From Ostreococcus lucimarinus CCE9901 (Eukaryota > Chlorophyta > Mamiellophyceae > Mamiellales > Bathycoccaceae), in contig NC_009364.1 of the NCBI RefSeq assembly GCF_000092065.1, positions 248,001-312,000 of the forward strand: a stretch of DNA of 64,000 bases, given 5' to 3'. Shown here in pieces: positions 1-7,692 of this stretch (position 1 is its first letter; each line of letters begins with the position of its first letter). The notes under the pieces were generated by a model. It ran no database searches and was not told where the DNA came from. It worked only from the letters and a program-made list of their open reading frames with translations. The position numbers and the translations under genes were made by a program.

Positions 1-123
1 GCGCGGGACGCGCGGGCGGCGATGAGGGGCGCGCGAACGACGGAAGAAGACATGCCGCCGCCGCGAGGTGAGCTACGTTGTGCGGTTGGATTATTACAGC
101 CGCGAGTGTGTCTTCGATTCTAA
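1..123 (+). CDS. Possible 3' end of a gene cut by the left edge
   Basis: Frame 1 is open from the first base to a TAA at 121-123 (40 residues), ending 22 bases before the convergent GYF-domain gene stops. That tail-to-tail spacing is normal for this window. The peptide (ending LLQPRVCLRF) resembles no family I know. A second plus-strand frame ends at 188-190 and would overlap the neighbour. This is a weak call: GC-rich DNA stays open by chance over this length. Confidence 0.25.
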   Translation, partial: ARDARAAMRGARTTEEDMPPPRGELRCAVGLLQPRVCLRF

Positions 124-144
124 AAGTGCGCGCGCGATCGGCGC

Positions 145-866
145 CTACTCGAACGGTGCGGGAACGGTGTTGGCGTCGGTCTCCTTCTGACGCCGGCGCG
201 ACCAGCGAGAGACGTCTTCGCCCGCGAGCGTGTCCGTCGCCGCCTGCCCGCGCTCGAACCGCTCGCGGCGCGTCGCCGCCAACTTCTCGTCCGTGTCCAC
301 AAACTTGCGCATGAGCCAGTGCAACGCGATCGTCGGCGGGTTGCGAATGTTCGGCACCAATCCTCGAACGTTTCGTGCGGGCACCCAATCCGACAACCCG
401 TTCCCCCAAACCAACGTGTGTTCGTCCACGACGCCGTTCACCCAGCACTGTCGCATCGTGTTCAACGGCGCCGGTCCACGGCACTTACCCACGCGATCGC
501 GGTAAAACCACACGTTATTATCGTTCGCTGTTTTCGGTCGAAAATTCACGAAACCGTCGTCAGTCGCGCGTTCGTCGTCGTTCGCTTCGTCTCGCCGTCG
601 CCGTCGACCCTACGCCGCGAGAAGGTCCACCGGTTTCCTCGCTTTCGCGCGCCCGTCGTCGCGCGCGTTCGCGCGCGCGCGCTTCCGCGGTGTCGAACGC
701 GCGCTCGCGCGTCGCGCGCGGGCGCGGCGCGACGCGCACCGTCCGTCGCGCGAAGATCGTTCCGCGCTTCAAACTTGTACGGCCCGAGCTTGTCTCGCCA
801 CGACTGCAGGTACTTTCTGCGCGATTCCGTCGCGTCCGTGGGGCTGTCTTCGCCGTAGAAGCTCAT
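145..866 (-). CDS. GYF-like domain protein, two exons
   Basis: The unspliced frame gives a GYF_2-like domain (WFYRDRVGKCRGP, then WGNGLSDWVPA). A separate upstream frame begins with a good ATG at 866 and reads MSFYGEDSPTDATESRRKYL. I join them as exon 1 740-866 and exon 2 145-527, with a GT donor at 739-738, an AG acceptor at 529-528 and a CTGAC branch point at 559-563. The splice keeps frame and gives 169 residues. GYF-type domains usually bind proline-rich or other short peptides; in plants one occurs in the chloroplast import component TIC56, but I cannot claim that identity. The last 60 residues are charged and lack motifs. The exon join is inferred; the domain call is fairly secure. Confidence 0.65.
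528..739 (-). other. Intron of the GYF-domain gene
   Basis: 212 bp, GT-AG, phase 1. CTGAC branch point at 559-563, about 30 nt from the acceptor. Without removal, the two conserved coding blocks lie in different frames. Confidence 0.65.
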
Positions 867-1069
867 GGTGCGCGCCTGGGGGGGGCGGGCGGGGGCGAGC
901 GCGTCGGCGCCGCGCGCGCGAGTGCGGACGGGGCGCGCCCGCCGTGAGGGTCTAGGTTTTTTTCGTCTCGAGTCGCGCGAGACGTTTCGCGCGCGCGAGA
1001 CGCCCGCGGGCGCGTGATTTACAAGAGAGCGAGCGCTAATAAATGATGCTAAATGCACGCTCGGTGCGA

Positions 1070-2182
1070 TCAACGCCAGCGCGAGCGGGCGATGTTGAGG
1101 ATGATTTGCGCGACGGCGTCGTACACCACGGGGCGGTAGTGGACGCCGTCGACGGAGCACTCCGCGCCGCACAGGGCGGTGATTTCGCGCGCGCGCACGC
1201 GCACCGCCGGACCGGCGGGGAGGACGATCCTCGTTGACTTTTGGTCGTCTCGTATTTTGGCGTACCGCGCCAGATTCGTGTCGGTAAATTTGACGCGTTT
1301 GTCCTCGGCGACGAGCTTGTCGCGAATCACGAGCGCGGCGTCGATCCACACAATCACCACCTTTGGATGCGCCGCCTCGATCGTGCGCACGCGCGCACCG
1401 AGCGCGGCCATCGTCGTCTTGTACCTAGACACCGATTCGTCGTGCAAAACGTGCCACAGCGCCGTGGATATGACGATCAAATCCGGCGCGTCGCGCTCGC
1501 CGTACGCGTCCAGCGCGTCGACGACGTCCGACGCGTACGGCGCCCACGTAAACGTCGCCTTCGCCCCCCCGACCAAGTCGTGCGCCCAATCGCGATGTTT
1601 CTCCCCATCCTTCGTCGTCAAGCTCACGTCGCTCCACGCATCGCTCGTCGCCGCGACGAATCCCCCGTACGCGTTTCTCGCGCCCGAGTCGCCCAAAAAC
1701 GCCGCGCGCCGCCCTTCGATCAATTTCCCCACCCTGTTCCCCCGCGCCGTCGCCGCCAACCGCCCGAACCCGCACGTCTCCCCCACGTCCTCGCGCATGA
1801 CCCACGCCAGGGCGTTTTCTCGCCCCCTTCGTCCTCTCTTTCCTCCGCGTCCCCGTCCCCGCGTCTCCGCGTCGTCCTCGTCGCCGCACCCCGTCCTCGC
1901 CAGCGTCCACGCGCGCGTCGCGCACGCGCTCGCGCCGCGCGTCCACGTCCCTCGCCACGCGTGCGTCGCGCACCCGTCGACGTCGACCGCGAACGCGCCG
2001 ACGTCGACGTCGTCGTCGCGCGTCGTCGTCGTCGTCCCCGTCGTCGCGTCTCGCGGCGCGTCGCGCGTCGTCGCCGCGCGCGCCGCGCACGCGACCGCCG
2101 CGCACGCGAGCGCGACGACCGTCGCGACGCGCGCCTTCGTCGCCGTCGCCGTCGGCGCGCGCGCGTCGCCGCGCGCGCGCAT
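1070..2182 (-). CDS. Type II membrane PC-esterase / CASD1-NXPE-like SGNH hydrolase
   Basis: About 370 residues from the ATG at 2182, chosen because it sits just before the single hydrophobic segment (VATVVALACAAVACAARAA), a signal anchor. A further in-frame ATG at 2248 would add 22 arginine-rich residues. The C-terminal half has the SGNH hallmarks of the PC-esterase group (CASD1/Cas1p N-terminal domain, NXPE, plant TBL): RRAAFLGDSGARN near residue 163 carries the nucleophile serine, and DGVHY near residue 344 supplies the Asp-His pair. Known members O-acetylate glycans in the Golgi lumen or act as esterases. The type II topology fits a Golgi enzyme acting on sugars. The CAS1 multi-pass acyltransferase part is absent, so this is a stand-alone catalytic domain. 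The region from about residue 20 to 110 is Thr/Arg/Asp-rich and low in complexity. Confidence 0.65.
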   Translation of the reverse strand: MRARGDARAPTATATKARVATVVALACAAVACAARAATTRDAPRDATTGTTTTTRDDDVDVGAFAVDVDGCATHAWRGTWTRGASACATRAWTLARTGCGDEDDAETRGRGRGGKRGRRGRENALAWVMREDVGETCGFGRLAATARGNRVGKLIEGRRAAFLGDSGARNAYGGFVAATSDAWSDVSLTTKDGEKHRDWAHDLVGGAKATFTWAPYASDVVDALDAYGERDAPDLIVISTALWHVLHDESVSRYKTTMAALGARVRTIEAAHPKVVIVWIDAALVIRDKLVAEDKRVKFTDTNLARYAKIRDDQKSTRIVLPAGPAVRVRAREITALCGAECSVDGVHYRPVVYDAVAQIILNIARSRWR

Positions 2183-2246
2183 GCGCGCCGCGCTCTGCCG
2201 CGCGCCGCCGCGCGTCCCGGCACATCGTCGCGCGCGACGGCGCGCC

Positions 2247-2720
2247 ATGGCGTCCGCGCGCGGCGTCGTGCTCGGGTGCGCGCGAATCGCGCGCGTCTCG
2301 CGCGCGCGACTGACGACGGCGCGCAGCGCGTACAGAGAGCTCGTGTGGCTCGCGCGACGCGCGCGGGCGGAGGAGCGGCGAAGACTCGAGGACGTCGTCG
2401 CGGACGTCGCGCGGCGCGCGCGCGCGGCGCGCGGGGCGAACGCGACGGCGGCGGACGTCGCGGACGGCGTGCGACGATTGGTGGGGACGGTGGGGTACGC
2501 GCGAGCGATGACGTCGAGGGTCGGGCGACGACGGTTCGAGTGGGACGAGGACGCGCGCGAGGCGACGCGCGTCGTGGAGCGAACGGGAGGAAAGAGCGGA
2601 CGCGAACGCGTCGCGAACGGCGTGCTGAGTCGAGAAGACGCGTGGGCGTATCACAATAGGTTGATCGATCGACAACACTTCGGGAGACGGTTGAAAAAGT
2701 TTAAGCCGGAACCGCTGTAG
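2247..2720 (+). CDS. LYR-motif (Complex1_LYR) small protein
   Basis: A 157-residue frame starting at the ATG inside a CCATGG at 2246-2251. The segment AYRELVWLARR matches the LYR motif, with Ala for the usual Leu. LYR proteins are small helical mitochondrial factors that bind acyl-ACP and help assemble respiratory complexes or Fe-S clusters. A 51-bp in-frame segment (2276-2326, GT...CTGAC...CAG) may be an intron. Removing it gives VVLGAYRELVWLARR, closer to the family consensus, and a 140-residue protein. The C-terminus (HFGRRLKKFKPEPL) is basic. The first 20 residues are Arg/Ala-rich, as in a mitochondrial presequence. It is divergent from the PC-esterase gene, with 64 bases between likely starts. 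Confidence 0.55.
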   Translation: MASARGVVLGCARIARVSRARLTTARSAYRELVWLARRARAEERRRLEDVVADVARRARAARGANATAADVADGVRRLVGTVGYARAMTSRVGRRRFEWDEDAREATRVVERTGGKSGRERVANGVLSREDAWAYHNRLIDRQHFGRRLKKFKPEPL

Positions 2721-2776
2721 ACGGCGGGATGCAATAAATACATGAAATGGGACGCGCTCGGCGGCGACGGAGCGCT

Positions 2777-4396
2777 TTAATCTTTTCTCGTCGCGCTGGC
2801 GAGCTCGTGCCTTCGCTGACGCATGCTCTTTTGCAATTCTGATCCGACGTCTGGATCCGAGGCGATCGCCCACGCCATCTCGCGTCGACCCATGACCAGA
2901 CATTGCACTTCGGTTTGGGCGATGACGTCGGCGTTGCGTCGACCGCCGATCCATTTCTTGGCGACCATTCTCGCGCTCACCCACGATTTCAGTGTGAATT
3001 TCTCCCCTTTTTTTCTCTTGGGCGGGCCTTTGGCGAGGACTTCCGCAATGCGTTTATCAATCATCGCGCGCGACGATGAGGCTGACTTGCTTTTCGCAAT
3101 CAACCGATCGCCGAGAGCCATCTCTCCGATGAATTCGCCCGGCTCGCGCTTGGCCACCTGCGCGCCCTGGTCGCGCAAGATGTTCCGGTCCGCGTCCACC
3201 GGACTGACGACAATTTTCACACTGCCGGACTTAATGAGAAACACTTCATCGGTCGCGCGTGCGCCCTGATGAATGAGGATATCACCGGCTTCGTACTTTC
3301 TCAACGGAAGCTTCATGCCCTTCGCGAAGTCGCGAAGCTTGGATTTAATGCGCAGAGGCGCCGGTCGCACGCTCTCCACTTGTTGCAACCATGGATGCTT
3401 GAGGCAGTTTGCCGGGGTCAAACGATGGACCGGTTTGTGCGCCAGACACGACATGACGAACTCGCGAGCCGTTTCACTCACGGAGTCCCACTCGAAGCAA
3501 TCAAAACCAAAATCGCGTTGGACGACGCGTCCGTACTTCAACGCGCTCTTCCACAAGCTCCTCGGCATGGCGCCCGTGAGCAACACGTACGTGATGACAC
3601 CGAGAGACCACATATCGATCGCACCACCGTACGACTTTTGCTCCACGACCTCCGGCGCGGCGAACACGGGCGTACCCACGGGCGCGGTATCGATCCCTCG
3701 GCTGTGCGGCAACGACCCCAACCCTTCAGGGTTTTGGCACCGTCTCGCCAACCCGAAATCCGCGATCACGACGCTCGCGAGATCATCGTTCGACCGCAGC
3801 AATAAGTTCTCCAGCTTCAAATCTCGATGTAACACAAAATTTTTATGCATGTAATCGATCCCTTGCACCGTGCGCTGCACCACCACCTTCGCCTCCGCCT
3901 CGGTGTATCGCTCGCTCTTCATGCGCAAAATCGCGTCCAACACCGCCCCCCCGTGCAGGACCTCCGTCACGACGTACACCTTATCGCCGTACCAGTGGCA
4001 CTCTTCGAGTCTCAACATCGTCGGCGACGTCAACACGCGCAGAATATCGATCTCACTCGTGACCTCGTTCACGCTCATGCGTTCCTTCCCATGTTCGTCC
4101 TTGTCCGCGTCCGCGTCCGCGTCGCCCTCCTTGACGCTGATGATCTTCATCGCGTACGTCTTCGCGCTCTGACGATGGCGCACTTTGCGCACGACGCTGA
4201 AACCGCCCGCACCGAGCGACTCGAGGTCGTCGTAGCGCTCCATCGGGTCGCGCTCCGCGCGCTTCAGCTTCACCGGCGGGACGCTCGGCATCGTCTCGCG
4301 CGTCGCCGGCGCGCCGCCGTCGCGCGTGCGCGCGCTGCCGCGCTTTCGAGGCTTCGGCGACGCATCGCCGTCGGGTTTGGAGGCGACGCAACCCAT
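2777..4396 (-). CDS. CaMK-type Ser/Thr kinase with C-terminal cyclic-nucleotide-binding domain
   Basis: 539 residues from the ATG at 4396, chosen because it creates MGCVASKPD, a typical N-myristoylation/palmitoylation site as in plant CDPKs. The kinase spans about 55-336: GAGGFSVV glycine loop, Lys84, HRDLKLEN with Asp192, DFG at 213, and FAAPE. It groups by eye with CAMK kinases, but there are no EF hands. Residues 367-505 form a cNBD-like beta roll ending in a phosphate-binding cassette: GEFIGEMAL, then RRNADVIAQTEVQCLVM. About 55 Lys/Ser-rich residues (430-485) are inserted between these two halves. The domain order is the reverse of PKG. Likely a membrane-tethered signalling kinase; cAMP or cGMP control is inferred, and the insert could abolish binding. 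Confidence 0.8.
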   Translation of the reverse strand: MGCVASKPDGDASPKPRKRGSARTRDGGAPATRETMPSVPPVKLKRAERDPMERYDDLESLGAGGFSVVRKVRHRQSAKTYAMKIISVKEGDADADADKDEHGKERMSVNEVTSEIDILRVLTSPTMLRLEECHWYGDKVYVVTEVLHGGAVLDAILRMKSERYTEAEAKVVVQRTVQGIDYMHKNFVLHRDLKLENLLLRSNDDLASVVIADFGLARRCQNPEGLGSLPHSRGIDTAPVGTPVFAAPEVVEQKSYGGAIDMWSLGVITYVLLTGAMPRSLWKSALKYGRVVQRDFGFDCFEWDSVSETAREFVMSCLAHKPVHRLTPANCLKHPWLQQVESVRPAPLRIKSKLRDFAKGMKLPLRKYEAGDILIHQGARATDEVFLIKSGSVKIVVSPVDADRNILRDQGAQVAKREPGEFIGEMALGDRLIAKSKSASSSRAMIDKRIAEVLAKGPPKRKKGEKFTLKSWVSARMVAKKWIGGRRNADVIAQTEVQCLVMGRREMAWAIASDPDVGSELQKSMRQRRHELASATRKD

Positions 4397-4580
4397 GACG
4401 GCGGTCGCGACGCGGTGTGGACGCGCGACCGGTCGAAAGACCCGAAGCCCGCGAAGGTGCCGCGAAGGTGCCGCGAAGGCTGGAACGCGGCGAAGGCGAG
4501 GCGAGACGAAAGCGACGCGCGATGGGCGTCGCACGGCGGTGGTGCGCGCGATTTGAGATGAAATGCATCTCTGGGTTACA

Positions 4581-6503
4581 CTATTTCGCGCGTTTGAGCA
4601 CCAGAGCGACGTAGGTGACGGCGACGTTGAGCGCGGCGACGCCGAGCTGAGATTTGCACGCTCTGCCGGCGTGCCCGCGAACGGGCAAACCCAAGCCTTC
4701 GAGGACGTCCTCGCCGTTTCTCGGGGGGACGCCCTCGTTGAATCGACGCGCGAGGACCTTTCGAACGCCGCGGGATTTGGCGAGCTTTTTGCTCTTGGCG
4801 TCGGTGTCTTCTTTCTCGAAGACCAAGCCCTCAAATTCCGAGCACAAGACGCCTTCAAAGGCGTGGCGAATGAGCGAGAGCTTGGAAAGCGGCGCTAAAG
4901 AATCGGGAATTTCTGCGAATGCGCCGGATGCATCGCCGAGCATGATGTTAAGTACCATTACGCACGGTCCGATGGCGAGAGCGACGTCAGCGCTCGGACT
5001 CAGGGCGCTTATGGAGAGCCCCAAAGACGACGCCGCGGCGGATTGCAACGCGAGCGACGTCAGAAACATCTTTCGTCCAGACTTGTTTAAACCTACCATG
5101 GGCGCCATGACACCTCCGAAAACGACTGGAAACACCATATCAATCGGAGTTTCTATCAAAAGCTTCGATAGAAAGTACGGGCCAGGGCTGTAGCCACCGC
5201 TTTGGCGCGCCATCTCGCGTCGCACCGTGGCGCGCTCGCGTGGAAACCCGTTCAAGCTCTTCACCAATGCGAGCATGGAGGTGTTAATGCACGCCTGCAT
5301 GAGTACCGCGACTCGTCGTTTCACACTACGAGGTCCGAGTCCAAGCTGGAAGTTACATCCGCCAAACATCGCGGCCAGACCGACTGAGGCCACCATGCGG
5401 ACGCCGTTCACCCACATCTCTCGCTTGGCTTGTCGCCAAGCACGACCGGCGAGTAATCTAAATTGCTTAAGCGGATCACAGGCTTTCTTTCGCACGGCTT
5501 TCGAAGTCGAAGTCGATTCAGGCGCCCGTGTCACATCTGCCGCTCTCGGTGCCGTTGTTTTGCTATGCTTTGCCCACTCGTCAACGATGCGTTCTATTCG
5601 CGCGCGGCTCTTGGCCTCGGCGTCGTCGCTCCCGACGCCGTCGCCGACGTCGACGCTCACGAGATCAATCAAAAACTCGGCCGGATTAAAATGCTCGGGG
5701 CACTCGAAACCGATGCCGCGAAAGTAACTGATGACGTCTTCGCTCGGCCCGTGGTACGCCACACGCGCGCCGCTCGCGAGCAACAACACGTCGTGCACCT
5801 TGGCGAACGAGGCGCTCCTCGGTTGGTGCAGCGTGCACACTACGCACGCGTCTTCGCGTTCCGCGAGCTCGACCAGCTTCTCCACCATCTTATCCGCCTG
5901 AAATGCATCGAGCCCAGACGTCGGCTCGTCCACGAGCACGACTAAACCACCACCCGACTTCGAATCCGTCGTTCCCAGTCCGAGCGTCTCGCTCGCGATG
6001 GCCAACCGCCGCCGCTCGCCTCCTGATATCCCCGCCACCGCCTTCCCTCCGGTATCACCCCCCACGACCGTATCCGCGCACGTCATCAACGACATCTTTC
6101 TCAACGTCGAGTTCACGAGCGCCGCGGCGCTCTCCTGCGTCTCTCCGCGCAGCCGCGCGTCCAACTCGAGCGTCTCTCGCACCGTGAGATTGCTAAAGAA
6201 TTTCGGCTCTTGCTCCACGTAGCTCATCGAAACGTCCTCGTCATCGGCGCCGGTGATGCGTTTCCCATCGTACGTCACGACGCACTCGAGCGAGTCGCCT
6301 CGCTTGACGTCCAGGCGATGGGACAGGGCGTTGAGCAGCGATGTCTTGCCGCAACCGCTCGGGCCGAGAATCGCCAAGACGCGGCCGCTGTTGGCGTGCG
6401 CGGACGTCCCGCGCAGGATTACGCGCGAAGAGGCGTTGTGGCCGTCGGCATCTTTCGTGCGGACGACGTATTCGACGTCGCGCCAAGCCAGGGTGCCACC
6501 CAT
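4581..6503 (-). CDS. ABCG-family half-size ABC transporter
   Basis: 640 residues. N-terminal nucleotide-binding domain: Walker A GPSGCGKT near residue 49, signature ISGGERRRLAI, Walker B LVVLVDEPTSGLD, and H-loop CTLHQPRS. It is followed by six hydrophobic helices, starting around LLAGRAWRQAKREMWVNG. NBD-then-TMD order defines the WHITE/ABCG subfamily, whose half-transporters dimerise to export lipids, sterols, hormones or pigments. The substrate cannot be read from sequence. Its 3' end lies 184 bp upstream of the kinase gene and both point left. The N-terminal ATG directly precedes the conserved LAWRDVEYVV, so the start is secure. It is unrelated in detail to the giant ABCG gene at 43-48 kb. 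Confidence 0.88.
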   Translation of the reverse strand: MGGTLAWRDVEYVVRTKDADGHNASSRVILRGTSAHANSGRVLAILGPSGCGKTSLLNALSHRLDVKRGDSLECVVTYDGKRITGADDEDVSMSYVEQEPKFFSNLTVRETLELDARLRGETQESAAALVNSTLRKMSLMTCADTVVGGDTGGKAVAGISGGERRRLAIASETLGLGTTDSKSGGGLVVLVDEPTSGLDAFQADKMVEKLVELAEREDACVVCTLHQPRSASFAKVHDVLLLASGARVAYHGPSEDVISYFRGIGFECPEHFNPAEFLIDLVSVDVGDGVGSDDAEAKSRARIERIVDEWAKHSKTTAPRAADVTRAPESTSTSKAVRKKACDPLKQFRLLAGRAWRQAKREMWVNGVRMVASVGLAAMFGGCNFQLGLGPRSVKRRVAVLMQACINTSMLALVKSLNGFPRERATVRREMARQSGGYSPGPYFLSKLLIETPIDMVFPVVFGGVMAPMVGLNKSGRKMFLTSLALQSAAASSLGLSISALSPSADVALAIGPCVMVLNIMLGDASGAFAEIPDSLAPLSKLSLIRHAFEGVLCSEFEGLVFEKEDTDAKSKKLAKSRGVRKVLARRFNEGVPPRNGEDVLEGLGLPVRGHAGRACKSQLGVAALNVAVTYVALVLKRAK

Positions 6504-6601
6504 GGCGTCCGAGAGTGCGGGCGCGACCGTCGTCGGGACGGGACGCGGGCAAAAGTGGTACAGTAATGTTACACGATGCCCCCGACGCGTCGTCGGGCGC
6601 G

Positions 6602-7534
6602 CTAATCAGAATCGCTACCGTAATCGCCGAGCAAACCCCCGAGCCCGGCCGGAGGCGGGGATTCAGCCTTCGGCGGCGCGGCGGCGGCGGTCGATTTGAC
6701 CTTTGCTTTGACCGCGGCATTCGTCGGACGCTTGACGACGACACTCACCGCGGGCGCGTCCACGCGAGCTTTCTTCGCCGCTGCATGATCGTCGTCGTCG
6801 CTCTCGCTCTCGATGCGCTTGACGATTTTCGCGCGCTGTTCCTTAAAAATAGCGCGCGCGGTTTCCGCGTCCAACTCGTCGGCTCTGCGCGCGAGACAAG
6901 GTGAAATAAAAGTCAGTCTTCCCGTTCGGAAATTGGCGTCGCGCTCGCATCTGAGGCGTCGACGGCACGGCGCACTCGCGTACCTCTCCTTATCCGTTCT
7001 CGTATTCGCCGTCATCGCGTTCAAAGCGTCCGCGTTCGATATTCCGGCGTGTCTCGCGTTGAGCGACCGCATCTCGTCCAACGCCGCCATGATATCCATC
7101 TCTCGTTTACTCTCCTCCGTTCGATTCTCCAATCGCCGCATCTCGTTATTTTCCTCATCATCCGCGCGCGCTTTCGCCTCATCTTCCTCCGTCGTGTCCT
7201 TCCACGCCTCAAAGTTTCGCGACGCCCCGGCTTCGACGACGTAGTCCCCGTTCTTCGGGTCCGTCTTCATCGCCAACTCCGCGCTGCATCGCGTGCATCG
7301 AAAGTAAAACCTAAATATTTGTATTCCCAAGTAGTCTTCGCCCTTGACGTCCTCCTTGCGCGCGTTGAATTTCGTGCCCTTGCAGATGAATTCGCCGCAC
7401 GTGTTGCAGCAAATCGTCATGGGGAGCATGATTCTGACTTTGATTTGTCCACCCTTCGGCGCCCTGCCGCGCGGGATCTTGGCCGGATCGAAGTCGGGAG
7501 GGATGTACTTGTTCAGCACCTTGCGCTCGCCCAT
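6602..7534 (-). CDS. YJU2: YJU2 / CCDC94 splicing factor
   Basis: 277 residues from two exons (6984-7534 and 6602-6884). The N-terminus MGERKVLNKYIPPDFDP is the hallmark of YJU2/CCDC94. Four cysteines in CCNTCGEF and RCTRCSAEL form the zinc site, and FRFYFRCTRC and TDPKNGDY are family blocks. YJU2 joins the NineTeen-associated spliceosome and promotes the first step by positioning the branch helix. The start was chosen by homology; the frame runs further upstream without conservation. The C-terminus (GGLLGDYGSDSD) is acidic and disordered. The gene itself holds an in-frame intron that an ORF finder reads through. Confidence 0.92.
   Translation of the reverse strand: MGERKVLNKYIPPDFDPAKIPRGRAPKGGQIKVRIMLPMTICCNTCGEFICKGTKFNARKEDVKGEDYLGIQIFRFYFRCTRCSAELAMKTDPKNGDYVVEAGASRNFEAWKDTTEEDEAKARADDEENNEMRRLENRTEESKREMDIMAALDEMRSLNARHAGISNADALNAMTANTRTDKERYASAPCRRRLRCERDANFRTGRLTFISPCLARRADELDAETARAIFKEQRAKIVKRIESESDDDDHAAAKKARVDAPAVSVVVKRPTNAAVKAKVKSTAAAAPPKAESPPPAGLGGLLGDYGSDSD
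6885..6983 (-). other. In-frame intron in YJU2
   Basis: 99 bp, a multiple of three with no stop, so the frame stays open if it is retained. Donor GAGAG|GTACGCG, branch CTGAC at 6912-6916, then a pyrimidine run and CAG. The read-through residues have no counterpart in the family, and removal joins DKER to ADELDAETARAIF. Confidence 0.8.
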
Positions 7535-7692
7535 GGCGCGCGGACGTCGAGGGCGGGAGGGGAGGCGAGGAGTGCGGACGGGGAGACGGCGGCGTTCTCG
7601 AGACTTCCGGCGGCGCGCGGCGGACGAGGGAAGGCGTTTGAAACAAGGCAACACGGACTATGACAATGCGAAACTATATGCGACTAATAATA

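Noticed and set aside
1425-2984. Long antisense arginine-rich frame (519 residues)
   Set aside because: CG-rich shadow of the PC-esterase and LYR genes; composition is Arg/Ala low complexity without any motif.
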